Under the pieces are notes generated by a model. That model saw nothing but the letters and a program-made list of their open reading frames with translations, did no database searches and had not been told where the DNA came from. Below are positions 18,326 through 28,606 of a DNA stretch of 64,000 bases, one piece after another (positions within the stretch are counted from its first letter, which is position 1; each line of letters opens with the position of its first letter). The DNA is from Aliiglaciecola lipolytica E3. Lineage in GTDB: Bacteria > Pseudomonadota > Gammaproteobacteria > Enterobacterales > Alteromonadaceae. The stretch is taken from the NCBI RefSeq assembly GCF_000314975.1, contig NZ_BAEN01000004.1:44629-108628 (forward strand), given 5' to 3'. The translations under genes were made by a program, and so were the position numbers.

Positions 18326-20461
18326 TCATTGCTGATGGCGAACTTCGTTGATGATAAATAATAACTCGGCGGCGGCTTGGGCATCGGAAAGGGCACGATG
18401 ATGACGAGTCATATCTATGCCAAAATGACGGGTTAAATTTGCCAACGAATATGATGGCAGTCCAGGCACCGCTTTACGCATTTCACGCACGGTACACAAT
18501 TTAGGCATTCGAAAGTTTTGTTCCAAGCGTTCGAATTCGGCGCGAATAAAACCATAATCAAAATTCACGTTGTGGGCAACAAATACACAATCCGCTAAGT
18601 AGTTGCGCAGTGTCTGAGCTATTTCGACGAAAAGAGGAGCATCAGCAACCATTTCATCGTCAATGCCAGTTAGCTGAGTAATCTTTTGTGGAATATGTCG
18701 CTGTGGATTGATTAACGTTTGCCAAGTATCAATGACTTTATCCCCAACCACTTTTGCAATACCAATCTCTGTAATTCGGTGCTGATTTGCTCGCCCGCCA
18801 GTCGTCTCAATGTCCACTACAGCATAGGGTTGTTGAGGGTCTAAAAACCACTCTACTTGAGAAACACTGACATTAAATCCTGATTTTCGAAGAGAATTTA
18901 TGGTTAACAATTGGTTTTTACGTAATTGATCACCAGGGGATTTAACTTCTTCAAATCTAAGGCCCTGTTCGTCTACTATCATTAAGTCTGGGTAGCCGTC
19001 ACTGTAGTTTTTAAAGTCCTTGGCCATCACCCGCAGATGGTCTTTAAACCCGTCAATACTTACGTGGTCAAAAAACACTGCCAGCACCTCTAATAAAGAC
19101 TTATGCCAACGAAATATGCCATTCGGTTTACCGTATTTTTCGAGCATTACTTTAGATATCTGCTTAAACGCCATCTGCGAACTTGTGATGCGATATAGAC
19201 GCGTTTCTATACTTTGTTGGTAAAGTTCAAAAAAATTATTTTGACTAATTGCTTGCGGTTTGTAATCAAATTCAGTGACCAGAGCGTTGCTATCCATTTC
19301 AAATAACTCATGCCAAAAGACTAATCCAAACAATGCACGCCATAACCGATTTTCTGTACGAAAAGCTTGCTTACCTTGCTTCTGGTAATATAGCTTTACA
19401 CCTTGTTCCACGCTATCCATGTACATTTCGTCTATCATGATGGTGGATGATTGCTCGCGTAACATGTCTGTGAGTACGCTTGTCCGTTTTTGTTGAAATT
19501 TACGTGCTAGAAAGTCTTGGGCGAAGGTGAGTAACATTTCTGAATCAGGTTCTTCAATTATCTTTTCTAAGCGCTCTTTTACCCACTCTTTATTGCCGAG
19601 TTTGTAGTTTTCACGAATCACTTTTTCCTGTGCTAAGGGTTCAGAAGATGATGCCAATACTTCCAAAGCCAGCGGTAAATCATGTTGTATTAGGGATTTC
19701 CCCAACTTCAGTAAAAACCGATCGTAATTGACATTGGCTAAAGTACCTTGCGGGTTAGGGAAAGACGCGAGTTGTTTTGCTAAAGCCATTTGCTGCTTTG
19801 GCAGCAAAGTGTTTACTTCTCGTCGCTTTTGCGCGTAAAAAAAAGCGCTTTTTGCCTCGTCAATAAAGTCAAATCGGGCGTTATCGCTGGTTACCCCTCG
19901 TTGCGTCGGCATGATTCCCAGATCACGCATAGAAAACTTAGATAAGTTACTGTTTAAATCACCAAAAAACAGAAATAAAAAATAATTGATATGGAGGTCG
20001 TGTCCTCTACGTAATATCAACTGGGGATCTAAAAAAGCTGAAAAATCTTCAAACTGACAATAGTCTTCGACTAATTGTAAATAGTCGGCTTTGCTTTGCG
20101 AACTTTTAAATGCAACGCCTGCATTTTTTAGTGCTTGTGCTAGTTCTGCTTTGGTTAATGTCGCAATTAGTTCAGTTAAATGTTGATCTGTCACTTCGTT
20201 GTAAAAACCCTGTGCTAGTAGTTCCTCTATGTGAATTTGATGATGATTTATTTCGTCGTAGAGTAATGAAGCTCGTTTAATGATTGACGACTTTCTATTT
20301 AGTCCTCTGACATATAAACATTGTGCATCTTCACAAAGAGTATGAAATTTACCTATAAAAGCGCTATCTTCATTAGAGAGTAAATGTGCACAAGGGCCTG
20401 AAATGAACGCAAGAAACTCTTGAAAGTGAGTTAAATAATATTTACTTGGTAGTTCTTTCAT
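18326..20461 (-). CDS. FAN1-like VRR-NUC nuclease fused to a DnaQ-type 3'-5' exonuclease
   Basis: A 711-residue fusion. The N-terminal half resembles the helical SAP/TPR-like body of FAN1-family nucleases (TKAELAQALKNAGV at about 88-101 is SAP-like). A VRR-NUC domain follows at about residues 445-540, with the metal-binding pattern GYPDLMIV ... FEEVKSPGDQL, including D, E-V-K and a conserved Q. From about 547 a DEDDh exonuclease begins: YAVVDIETTGG, ITEIGIA, VFVAHNVNFDYGFI and HHRALSDAQAAAELL, so all four acidic residues and the His are present. FAN1 nucleases cut flaps and unhook DNA crosslinks; the exonuclease could trim the products. The C-terminal exonuclease makes this longer than the usual bacterial FAN1. 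Confidence 0.9.
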   Translation of the reverse strand: MKELPSKYYLTHFQEFLAFISGPCAHLLSNEDSAFIGKFHTLCEDAQCLYVRGLNRKSSIIKRASLLYDEINHHQIHIEELLAQGFYNEVTDQHLTELIATLTKAELAQALKNAGVAFKSSQSKADYLQLVEDYCQFEDFSAFLDPQLILRRGHDLHINYFLFLFFGDLNSNLSKFSMRDLGIMPTQRGVTSDNARFDFIDEAKSAFFYAQKRREVNTLLPKQQMALAKQLASFPNPQGTLANVNYDRFLLKLGKSLIQHDLPLALEVLASSSEPLAQEKVIRENYKLGNKEWVKERLEKIIEEPDSEMLLTFAQDFLARKFQQKRTSVLTDMLREQSSTIMIDEMYMDSVEQGVKLYYQKQGKQAFRTENRLWRALFGLVFWHELFEMDSNALVTEFDYKPQAISQNNFFELYQQSIETRLYRITSSQMAFKQISKVMLEKYGKPNGIFRWHKSLLEVLAVFFDHVSIDGFKDHLRVMAKDFKNYSDGYPDLMIVDEQGLRFEEVKSPGDQLRKNQLLTINSLRKSGFNVSVSQVEWFLDPQQPYAVVDIETTGGRANQHRITEIGIAKVVGDKVIDTWQTLINPQRHIPQKITQLTGIDDEMVADAPLFVEIAQTLRNYLADCVFVAHNVNFDYGFIRAEFERLEQNFRMPKLCTVREMRKAVPGLPSYSLANLTRHFGIDMTRHHRALSDAQAAAELLFIINEVRHQQ

Positions 20462-20603
20462 CGATCAATTAAAACGTTTGACTGGACACAATTACAGTGT
20501 ATTTTAAAAACAACTGTATATCTAGTCAGTATTTTGAATGTTTCAATCTTTTTATCGGACTTGTGCGTAACCAAATATAAATTAATCACTTTTAGGAGAG
20601 AAC

Positions 20604-20795
20604 ATGAGTCTCACCATAGCAAGCAAATTCGAATGTCCGTACTGTATGACATACAACGACTTAGAAATTGATGAAGTGAATGATATTGGTCAACAGCAAA
20701 TTGTGGATTGTCAGATTTGTTGTCAGCCAATTGAATTACAAATTATTGATAACGGTTTTGGTATTGAAGTGATTGCTAAGCGAGATGACGAGTAG
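20604..20795 (+). CDS. CPXCG-motif cysteine-rich protein
   Basis: A 63-residue protein with an N-terminal CPYC and a central CQICCQP, matching the small CPXCG cysteine-rich family with two CxxC pairs that should bind one zinc. The acidic C-terminus (AKRDDE) is typical. ATG 20604 is preceded by TAGGAGAG (20592-20599). The role of the family is not known. It is divergent from the FAN1-like gene. Confidence 0.9.
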   Translation: MSLTIASKFECPYCMTYNDLEIDEVNDIGQQQIVDCQICCQPIELQIIDNGFGIEVIAKRDDE

Positions 20796-20901
20796 TGGAG
20801 GCGGAGGGTAAACACAGTAATAGTTACAAAGTGTGTAAATTGTGAACAGTTATGTTGACAATAGTGCCAGTGCTTAACTAGTTTAAAAGTCGATTAAATT
20901 C

Positions 20902-20928
20902 TTGTCTGCAGGCTTTTTCTGGTATACT
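20902..20928 (+). promoter_or_regulatory. Probable sigma-70 promoter of ygiQ
   Basis: TATACT (20923-20928) with TGG directly before it forms an extended -10. A weak -35 TTGTCT lies at 20902-20907 (15-base spacing). A GC-rich CCCGCG follows. The start codon is about 40 bases downstream. Confidence 0.55.
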
Positions 20929-20967
20929 CCCGCGAAATTTTAAACCGATAACTTCTTGGTAAAACAA

Positions 20968-23211
20968 ATGACTGTCATGCGACAGCCTGCTCAGCGAATG
21001 AAAGCTGAAAGAGGGCTATTTTCCTATCCTAAATATTGGGCCGAATGCTTCGGACCAGCACCGTTTTTACCTATGTCTCGCCAAGAAATGGAGCAATTAG
21101 GTTGGGATAGTTGTGACATTATCATCGTCACCGGGGATGCTTACGTAGATCATCCTAGTTTCGGTATGGCGGTTATCGGAAGGGTGCTTGAATCTCAAGG
21201 ATTTCGTGTTGGTATCATCGCGCAACCTGATTGGACAAGTAAAAAAGATTTTATGCAGTTGGGCGAACCAAATCTGTTTTTTGGGGTAACTGCCGGCAAC
21301 ATGGATTCGATGATCAATCGATATACCGCTGATCGCAAGTTACGTCACGATGATGCATATACGCCAAATAACGAAGGTGGAAAGCGTCCAGACAGAGCTG
21401 TAACTGTTTATACCCAGCGCTGTAAAGAAGCCTATAAAAAACCCGTTATTATCGGTGGTATTGAAGCCAGTTTAAGACGAATTGCCCATTACGATTATTG
21501 GTCAGATAAAGTTAAACGTTCGGTTTTATTTGATTCTAAAGCTGACATGTTGATGTTCGGAAATGCGGAAAGACCGTTACTTGAAATCGCCCATCGATTT
21601 GCTGCTGGTGAGACGATTGCAGAGATGCAAGATGTGCGCGGAACAGCGGTTATTCGTAAAGAGCCATTACCTGAGTGGCAGGGCGTCGATTCAACACATG
21701 TTGATGTGATTGGCAAAATTGACCCTATTCCTAGCCCCTATGAATATATTGAGGATAAATGTGCAGTTGCTGAAGGCGAGCAACAACAAGTGCTAGAAGA
21801 TGCGCAAAAAGCCAAGCCAGTTGTAGTGCAACCATTTACCTCTAAAACTCAGCGCAGAAAACCTTGGGAAAAGACCTATGTAATGCTTCCACCTTATGAT
21901 GTGGTGCGGGCAGAAAAGACCCATTACGCGCATACCTCACGCATATTGCATCAAGAAACTAATCCCGGATGCGCCAGAGCGTTGGCTCAGCGTCACGGCG
22001 ATCGTATTATTTGGATAAATCCGCCGGCATTTCCATTAGAAACTGAAGAAATGGATGCGGTTTTTGATTTACCTTACGCACGTATTCCTCATCCGAGTTA
22101 TGGTAAAGCTAAAATTCCAGCATACGACATGATTAAAACCTCGGTAAATATCATGCGAGGTTGTTTTGGTGGCTGTACATTCTGTTCTATTACTGAACAT
22201 GAAGGTCGGGTTATTCAAAGCCGTTCAGAAGAATCAATCATTCGTGAAATCGAACAAATTCGCGATAAAGTACCCGGTTTTACAGGTGTTATTTCAGATT
22301 TAGGTGGGCCAACGGCTAACATGTATAAGCTGCGCTGTAAGAGCGCAAAAGCTGAACAAACCTGTCGTCGATTGTCGTGTGTATGGCCGGATATCTGTGG
22401 GCACTTAGATACTGACCAAACTCCTACCGTTGAGCTATACAAAAAAGCGCGAAAAGTAGAAGGGGTCAAAAAAGTATTGATTGCTTCTGGCGTGCGATAT
22501 GATTTGGCAATAGAAGATCCAAACTATGTACGTGAGCTTGTGACTCATCATGTTGGTGGCTATTTAAAAATTGCTCCTGAACATACCGAAAAAGCACCAC
22601 TAGATAAAATGATGAAACCGGGAATGGGAACTTACGACCGGTTTAAAGAAATGTTCGATAAATACACCAAAGAAGCGGGTAAAATTCAGTACTTAATTCC
22701 GTACTTTATCTCTGCGCATCCGGGTACAGAAGACATGGATATGGTGAGTTTGGCGATGTGGTTAAAAGAGCACAATTTCAAACTTGATCAGGTACAAAAT
22801 TTTTATCCATCCCCTATGGCTAATGCGACGACTATGTATCACACGGGTAAAAACCCGATACATAAAGTGAATCACAAAAGCGAACAGGTAACGGTACCAA
22901 AAGGCGAAATTCATCGTAGATTGCATCGTGCGTTTTTGCGATATCATGATCCTGCCAATTGGCCCGTGATCCGTAAAGCCTTAAAAGAAATGGGGAAAGC
23001 CCATTTAATTGGCAATGGTCCTAAACACCTAGTCCCTGCTGAAAGCAAAGAAGAATTAAGTGGTAAAGCACATAAAGAATATGCCAAGCGTTCGCGCAAT
23101 AAAGCATTTGCTAAAGGCAAAGGTAAGCCTAAAGCCCAGCAAGGCTTAACACGTTTTAGCGACAATCAACCGCATAATAAGGCGGCAAATAAATCCAACA
23201 AGAAGCGTTAG
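20968..23211 (+). CDS. ygiQ: YgiQ family radical SAM protein
   Basis: A radical SAM protein of about 747 residues. The N-terminus [20 protein letters not shown] and [19 protein letters not shown] match the YgiQ N-terminal domain. The [4Fe-4S] cysteine motif is [10 protein letters not shown] (about residues 398-407). [15 protein letters not shown] is in the C-terminal family segment, and a basic low-complexity tail ends in KKR. The reaction is not known; the family is widely conserved in bacteria. ATG 20968 is preferred to TTG 20956, though neither has a good ribosome site; ATG 20980 is also possible. A block of tandem repeats follows directly. Confidence 0.93.
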   Translation: MTVMRQPAQRMKAERGLFSYPKYWAECFGPAPFLPMSRQEMEQLGWDSCDIIIVTGDAYVDHPSFGMAVIGRVLESQGFRVGIIAQPDWTSKKDFMQLGEPNLFFGVTAGNMDSMINRYTADRKLRHDDAYTPNNEGGKRPDRAVTVYTQRCKEAYKKPVIIGGIEASLRRIAHYDYWSDKVKRSVLFDSKADMLMFGNAERPLLEIAHRFAAGETIAEMQDVRGTAVIRKEPLPEWQGVDSTHVDVIGKIDPIPSPYEYIEDKCAVAEGEQQQVLEDAQKAKPVVVQPFTSKTQRRKPWEKTYVMLPPYDVVRAEKTHYAHTSRILHQETNPGCARALAQRHGDRIIWINPPAFPLETEEMDAVFDLPYARIPHPSYGKAKIPAYDMIKTSVNIMRGCFGGCTFCSITEHEGRVIQSRSEESIIREIEQIRDKVPGFTGVISDLGGPTANMYKLRCKSAKAEQTCRRLSCVWPDICGHLDTDQTPTVELYKKARKVEGVKKVLIASGVRYDLAIEDPNYVRELVTHHVGGYLKIAPEHTEKAPLDKMMKPGMGTYDRFKEMFDKYTKEAGKIQYLIPYFISAHPGTEDMDMVSLAMWLKEHNFKLDQVQNFYPSPMANATTMYHTGKNPIHKVNHKSEQVTVPKGEIHRRLHRAFLRYHDPANWPVIRKALKEMGKAHLIGNGPKHLVPAESKEELSGKAHKEYAKRSRNKAFAKGKGKPKAQQGLTRFSDNQPHNKAANKSNKKR

Positions 23212-23214
23212 CCC

Positions 23215-23617
23215 TTGTAGCACGGAATTCATCCCGTGGAAGGTTTTAAATTGTTGCGGGACTAAAGCCCCACCTACAGGTGTGTTGTAGCACGGAATTT
23301 ATTCCGTGGAAGGTTTAAAATTGTTGCGGGACTAAAGTCCCACCTACAGTTGTGTTGTAGCACGGAATTCATCCCGTGGAAGGTTTAAAATTGTTGCGGG
23401 ACTAAAGCCCCACCTACAGGTGTGTTGTAGCACGGAATTTATTCTGTGGAAGGTTTAAAATTGTTGCGGGAATAAAGTCCCACCTATAGTTGTGTTGTAG
23501 CACGGGATTCATCCCCTGGAAGGTTTGAAATTGTTGCGGGACTAAAGTCCCACCTACAGGTGTGTTGTAGCACGGGATTTATCCCGTGGAAAATCTCAAA
23601 TTCTTGAGGGACTAATC
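23215..23617. repeat. Tandem array of six 70-bp palindromic units
   Basis: Units begin at 23215, 23285, 23355, 23425, 23495 and 23565, exactly 70 bases apart; the last is partial. Each holds two inverted repeats: CACGGAATTYATYCCGTG and GCGGGACTAAAGTCCC, followed by ACCTACA. Substitutions are few and partly compensated (attc/attt, agcc/agtc). No unique spacer separates units, so this is not a CRISPR. It lies between the converging ends of ygiQ and the FeS photolyase and could form strong RNA hairpins. Confidence 0.95.
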
Positions 23618-23619
23618 AC

Positions 23620-25161
23620 TTAGACTTTTTGATTATTATCTAAGGCCGTGAAAAAAATATCACTGTCTTGGCGAATGCGTCGCACTTTGTCATCTGACAT
23701 TTTATTCAAGGTGGAATAGGGCATACCCAGCCTAGGATTTTTTTGCAATGCTTCTTTATTGCGCTCTAAAAAATCCCAATAGAGATAATTAAAAGGGCAC
23801 GCTTGCGCCCCGTTTTTTTCTTTGACGTTATAATGACAATGTTGGCAATAGTTTGACATCTTGTTGATGTAGCTCCCGCTAGCAGCGTAGGGTTTGCTTG
23901 CTAATAACCCACCATCTGCATACAAAATCATGCCACTTACATTTGGCATTTCTACCCATTCGTATGCATCTGCATAAACAATCAAATACCATTCATTAAC
24001 TTCATCAGGGTGAACACCTGATAGCAACAGAAAGTTGCCTAGCACCATTAAACGCTGGATGTGGTGCGCATAGGCATTGTCTCGGGTTTCAGTAATGCAT
24101 TGCTGAAGACAGTTCATGTTTGTGTCTGCTGTCCAGAAAAATTCAGGCAATCTGCGTTTAGCATTGAGCGCGTTTTCAACTTTGTAGTCCGGCATTTTAA
24201 GCCAATAGATTCCACGGACATATTCTCGCCAACCTAGGATTTGACGAATAAAACCTTCTACAGAATTCAATGGGGCATTACCATTTCGATAGGCATTTTC
24301 TGCCTCTTCAATCACTTCTTTTGGTAGTAGTAAGCCACAATTTAAATAAAAACTTATGTGCGAATGAAACAGCCAAGGCTTTCCTTGTACCATAGCGTCT
24401 TGGTATTGACCAAAGTTTTCTAATCGCTGCGCAACAAACGACTTTAACACCTGCAATGCTTGCTCTCGCGTACATGCAAAATGGAAATGTTCTAAATTGC
24501 CAAAATGATCTGCAAATTGATGTGCAACTAAATCCAACACTTCTTGTGTAATGGCATCCGGTTCAAATTGCGTATGTACGGGAATGGATAACTCGTTATC
24601 CATAGCGCGTCGATTTGCGCTATCATAATTCCACTTTCCCCCGGTGGGTTCTTGCCCCTCCATTAAGGTGAAAGTAGAGCGACGAATTTGTCGATAAAAA
24701 TACTCCATTCGAAGTTGTTTTTTACCCTGTGCCCAATCTGCAAAATCATCAATAGAGCTTAAAAATCGGTCATCGTCTAAAATATTAACTGGGATATTGA
24801 ATTTTTGCCGCCAACTCTTGAAATCTTCAAGTACCCGAAATTCACCTGGAAAAGTGAGCTCAATTTTATCTACTCGACTAATTTCCACGGCACGTTTTAC
24901 TTCCTTGAAAAGTGATCCCTGATTGTCTTTGTCGTCGTATTTAATATATCGAACGTTAAAGCCCTCATTTTCAAGCTTCGCGGCAAAGTGGCGCATGGCG
25001 GAGAACAGAAAAGCGATTTTCTTTTTGTGATGCTTAACATAACTGGCTTCTGACTTTACTTCTGCCATCAATATCAGATCATTTTTTTTGTCACAGTCCC
25101 TAAGACTTGCTAACGAAATACTGAGTTGATCTGCTAACACCAATCTAAGAGCGCTCGCCAT
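23620..25161 (-). CDS. FeS-cluster cryptochrome/(6-4) photolyase
   Basis: About 513 residues, matching the prokaryotic FeS photolyase/cryptochrome group (PhrB/CryB type), which repairs (6-4) photoproducts or senses light using FAD. The Rossmann N-terminus LRLVLADQLS is typical. The C-terminal FAD domain has NMNCLQQC (Cys near 349-353), YCQHC (near 438-441) and ACPFNYLYWDF (near 453), which gives the four-cysteine iron-sulphur site. ATG 25161 is chosen over TTG 25173. It begins 15 bases after the stop of the CPD photolyase gene, so the two form an operon. Its 3' end abuts the 70-bp repeat array. Confidence 0.93.
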   Translation of the reverse strand: MASALRLVLADQLSISLASLRDCDKKNDLILMAEVKSEASYVKHHKKKIAFLFSAMRHFAAKLENEGFNVRYIKYDDKDNQGSLFKEVKRAVEISRVDKIELTFPGEFRVLEDFKSWRQKFNIPVNILDDDRFLSSIDDFADWAQGKKQLRMEYFYRQIRRSTFTLMEGQEPTGGKWNYDSANRRAMDNELSIPVHTQFEPDAITQEVLDLVAHQFADHFGNLEHFHFACTREQALQVLKSFVAQRLENFGQYQDAMVQGKPWLFHSHISFYLNCGLLLPKEVIEEAENAYRNGNAPLNSVEGFIRQILGWREYVRGIYWLKMPDYKVENALNAKRRLPEFFWTADTNMNCLQQCITETRDNAYAHHIQRLMVLGNFLLLSGVHPDEVNEWYLIVYADAYEWVEMPNVSGMILYADGGLLASKPYAASGSYINKMSNYCQHCHYNVKEKNGAQACPFNYLYWDFLERNKEALQKNPRLGMPYSTLNKMSDDKVRRIRQDSDIFFTALDNNQKV

Positions 25162-25176
25162 TATTTTTTCCAACCA

Positions 25177-26607
25177 CTATGCATTTTTAACGGCTTCGTA
25201 TGCGTCTAACGCCTGCTGGCGAGATTCTTTTAAGTCGACTAACGGATGAGGATAGTCCTGCCCTAGACGAATGTTTGCTTCGATTAACACGTCCTCTGGT
25301 GCATCCCAAGGCTTATGGATGTATTTATTCGGTAAGTTCTGTAGTTCAGGGCAATATCGGCGAACATATTCGCCTTCGCTATCAAACTTTTCACCTTGCG
25401 TGACAGGATTAAATATTCTAAAAAATGGTGATGCATCGGCGCCGGAACCAGCAACCCACTGCCAACTTGCGCTATTGGCGGCTAAATCCGCATCTAATAA
25501 ACAGTCCCAGAACCAGCTTTCGCCATGATGCCAGTGGGTTTTTAGATTCTTAACCAAGTATGAGCCAACAATCATTCGTACTCGATTGTGCATGTAACCG
25601 GTTTGCCACAACTCTCGCATACCTGCATCGACTATCGGCACGCCCGTTTGACCCCGTTGCCACGCTTCTAAATCATTGTTACGACCTCGCCAGTGGTACT
25701 GATTGAACTTAGGGTTGAAGTTTTCACTTGGTAAAGTAGGAAAGTGGTATAACAAATAGTAACTAAATTCCCGCCATCCAATTTCGCTTAAAAAGCAGTC
25801 CATATCAGCGTTAGCCATACTGCCATTAAATTTATGCAGGGTGGCATACCAAATTTGATGAGGTGAAATTTCACCAAAGTGCAAATGAGGAGATAAGTGA
25901 GATGTGCCGTTCAAGCTTGGTACATCACGAGCTTGTTTATAGTCGTTTATAGATTGGTTAAGAAATTCGCTCAACGCGATGCCTGCACCTTCTTCGCCAG
26001 GCTGCCAATGCGCTTGCATTTGTTCATACCATGGAATATCAGGCATTAAATTAAGACTATCTATTCCTTCATCCAAGGCGCTTTCATAAACATAACTTGC
26101 CTGAATAGGGGCGGATGTGACAGAACGAGGAGAGGGGGCTTGTAAACATCCTTTACGATAAAATGGCGTAAACACTTTATAGGGGGAACCGCTTTGATTC
26201 ATGATTGTCCACGGTTCCCACAATAGGCTGCCATTAAAGCTTTCAACCTGAATATTGCGCTGCTTGAGTTGCTCTTTAAGTTCTTTGTCTCGATGTATTT
26301 GCCAAGGTTCGTAACACCGATTCCAGACAACATGAGTCGCGCCAGTTTGTTCGATGATATTGTTTAAAACGTCGATAGGGTTGCCACGCATGACGTGTAG
26401 CTTTTCTGACAATGACGCGTTTAGGCTTAACAGCGATTGGTGTAACCACCATTTACTGGCTGCACCGGGAGAAAAACTCTGTGCATTATGCTCATCAAGA
26501 ATATAAACGGGTATCACATCCCCGTTTGCACAGGCCGCACACAAGGCAGGATTGTCGCGTAAACGCAGATCTTGACGAAACCACATAATACTTTTTGCTT
26601 TGCTCAA
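25177..26607 (-). CDS. phrB: Deoxyribodipyrimidine photolyase (CPD, class I)
   Basis: A 476-residue flavoprotein that splits cyclobutane pyrimidine dimers with light. Antenna domain: IMWFRQDLRLRDNPAL at the N-terminus. FAD domain: TGVPIVDAGMRELWQTGYMHNRVRM (about residues 330-354, with the electron-transfer Trp segment SWFWDCLLDADLAANSASWQWVAG). The C-terminal GADASPFFRIFNPV is diagnostic of class I. It is the first gene of a two-photolyase operon on the minus strand, divergent from the desuccinylase-like gene. Confidence 0.95.
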   Translation of the reverse strand: MSKAKSIMWFRQDLRLRDNPALCAACANGDVIPVYILDEHNAQSFSPGAASKWWLHQSLLSLNASLSEKLHVMRGNPIDVLNNIIEQTGATHVVWNRCYEPWQIHRDKELKEQLKQRNIQVESFNGSLLWEPWTIMNQSGSPYKVFTPFYRKGCLQAPSPRSVTSAPIQASYVYESALDEGIDSLNLMPDIPWYEQMQAHWQPGEEGAGIALSEFLNQSINDYKQARDVPSLNGTSHLSPHLHFGEISPHQIWYATLHKFNGSMANADMDCFLSEIGWREFSYYLLYHFPTLPSENFNPKFNQYHWRGRNNDLEAWQRGQTGVPIVDAGMRELWQTGYMHNRVRMIVGSYLVKNLKTHWHHGESWFWDCLLDADLAANSASWQWVAGSGADASPFFRIFNPVTQGEKFDSEGEYVRRYCPELQNLPNKYIHKPWDAPEDVLIEANIRLGQDYPHPLVDLKESRQQALDAYEAVKNA

Positions 26608-26756
26608 TGCAGGGTGTCCTTTTGATTTATTCTAAAGTCAGTTTTTACTTATCTTTGCAAGATTTGGATCTATTTCAACACGCATAATAATTTGTAGAAC
26701 AGTCCGCATTCAATTACCGTAATCTGTAATCAGATAAAGAATAGATGGGCTGGTAA

Positions 26757-27875
26757 ATGAATCAATTTTCTAAAGAGTACTTGGTCGTGGCGCAAAATGC
26801 CTCCGGACGAAACATGAATGTGCCTCTGTATCGCTTTAAGGGCAACCAACCTGGACCTAAAGTCTATATGCAAAGTTCAATTCATGGCGCTGAAGTACAG
26901 GGGAATGTTGTGATTTATCACTTGATTCAATTGCTTAAAAATATTGATATTTGTGGTGAGATTACTCTTGTACCGAACTGTAATCCAGTTGGTACTAATA
27001 TCAAAGCAGGCGAGTACACGTTAGGCCGATTTGATCCCATTAATGGCACCAATTGGAATAGAGGGTATTATTTTGATCACAATTTAGTGACCGAGTTTGT
27101 GGATACTGTCACTGACGACGAGTCATTAGCTTCCATCAAATCTCGATTTCGGCAGGCAATAAAACATAAAATTGATGAAAAACTGACAGATACTTGGGGT
27201 TTGGGCCTCGCTCAACAGCTTAATCTCAAATTACAACAGCTGGCATTTGATGCAGATATCGTGATCGATTTACATAACGGCCCAGTATCTACGCGTCATA
27301 TCTATGTGCCCGAATATGCTAAAGCGTCTGCATCTTTGTTTAATATTCCCCACGTCATTTTGATTCCCAATAAATTTGCAGGAGCACTAGATGAAGCCAC
27401 ATTTTGTCACTGGTGGAGCCTACAAGATTTATTAACTGAAAAGCGAACATGTGAAGTGAATTTTGCAGTTGAGGCCTTTACATTAGAGATGGGTTCTCAA
27501 GAAGTTATTAGCTTTGATGAAGGCTTGTATGACGCGCAAAGTATTATGGCCTATTTGAATGCAAAGGGCAGTTTGCAGAAAGCAGACTATAAACCCAAAG
27601 ACATGACTAGAGTGGCAGTAACACTTAACAACTATAAAATTTTATATACCCATCAAGGTGGCATTGTGGATTATTTAGCAAAACCGGGAGAGCTAATTAA
27701 ACAAGGAGAACTCTTGGCGAAAGTACTCAATGTCGATGAGTTAGATAATTCGCGAGCGACTGAAACGATTTTTGCACCCTGTGACCTGATTCCGATTTTA
27801 CATTTTCCTTCTGCATCGGTACTTAGTGGCACACAGTTGTATAAGTGCTTTACCCATTATTTCCAGCTCACCTAA
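26757..27875 (+). CDS. Succinylglutamate desuccinylase/aspartoacylase family amidohydrolase
   Basis: A 372-residue zinc carboxypeptidase-like protein. Zinc ligands fit SSIHGAEVQGN (His, Glu; about residues 41-51) and DLHNGP (His; about 172). EMGSQE (about 244) supplies the probable catalytic Glu. The family removes acyl groups from amino acids; the substrate here is unknown. A C-terminal beta domain (GGIVDYLAKPGELIKQGELLAKVLN) looks like a biotinyl/lipoyl hammerhead, as in several relatives. The next gene follows after about 108 bases. Confidence 0.88.
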   Translation: MNQFSKEYLVVAQNASGRNMNVPLYRFKGNQPGPKVYMQSSIHGAEVQGNVVIYHLIQLLKNIDICGEITLVPNCNPVGTNIKAGEYTLGRFDPINGTNWNRGYYFDHNLVTEFVDTVTDDESLASIKSRFRQAIKHKIDEKLTDTWGLGLAQQLNLKLQQLAFDADIVIDLHNGPVSTRHIYVPEYAKASASLFNIPHVILIPNKFAGALDEATFCHWWSLQDLLTEKRTCEVNFAVEAFTLEMGSQEVISFDEGLYDAQSIMAYLNAKGSLQKADYKPKDMTRVAVTLNNYKILYTHQGGIVDYLAKPGELIKQGELLAKVLNVDELDNSRATETIFAPCDLIPILHFPSASVLSGTQLYKCFTHYFQLT

Positions 27876-27983
27876 GTTTCTTTTGCCTACTCTAAATTGC
27901 TGGATCTCAATAGATATTCTGGCATACTCAAACGTGGGCGAGCTAATGCTCTGTTTGTTAAGCCTTCAGTACAAGGAAGTATC

Positions 27984-28592
27984 ATGTCGTTAAATCAAAC
28001 TTCAGAAAATAGTTTATATGCAGCACCTAAATCAGATTTAGGCAATATAGAAAGCCATGAAGCATTAGATCAAAAACCATTTTATGTGGTTGCTAAAACA
28101 AAACTCATCATTTTGTCTGTGTTTACCCTAAACCTTTATTTGGTTTTTTGGTTTTTCCGCAATTGGCGGTTACAAAAAGTCAATGCTGATTATCCTTGTA
28201 TCCCTATTTTGCGTGCTATTTTTAATATCTTTTTTATTCACGCATTATATGCGCAGGTACAGGATGCCCTCGAATCCAAGAAGATTGAACGCAATGTCTC
28301 AGGGGGGATGGCCAGTTTATATGTGATTACTGTGATTATAAATGCGCTTACCAACAGGTGGGAACCGTCAGTTGACCAGCTAACCATTTACATAATAGTT
28401 TTCGTCGCTATTTTAGTATTGCAATTGTTACCGATTTGGTATGTCCAAGACCGCATTAATCAGGTGTGTGATGATCCAGAAGGTCATCAAAACGCATCCT
28501 TTAGTATTTTCAATTGGTGCTTTATTTTGCTCGGAACGGCTTTTTGGGGACTGATGTTGTTCGGTATATTTGCACCTCTAATTCTCAATTAA
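27984..28592 (+). CDS. Membrane protein, DUF4234-like
   Basis: About 202 residues with four or five hydrophobic segments. The first is preceded by a soluble N-terminus, then TKLIILSVFTLNLYLVFWFFRNWRLQK, which is the pattern of DUF4234-type proteins (aromatic helix ending in W-x-x-x-N). The open frame reaches 27897, but ATG 27984 has AAGGA (27973-27977) ahead of it and gives a sensible N-terminus. It ends 14 bases before the RDD gene, so it probably leads that operon. Function unknown. Confidence 0.78.
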   Translation: MSLNQTSENSLYAAPKSDLGNIESHEALDQKPFYVVAKTKLIILSVFTLNLYLVFWFFRNWRLQKVNADYPCIPILRAIFNIFFIHALYAQVQDALESKKIERNVSGGMASLYVITVIINALTNRWEPSVDQLTIYIIVFVAILVLQLLPIWYVQDRINQVCDDPEGHQNASFSIFNWCFILLGTAFWGLMLFGIFAPLILN

Positions 28593-28606
28593 AAAGAGCC
28601 AACTAA

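Noticed and set aside
23215..23617. CRISPR-like periodic array
   Set aside because: The whole 70-bp unit repeats with no unique spacers, and no cas genes are near.
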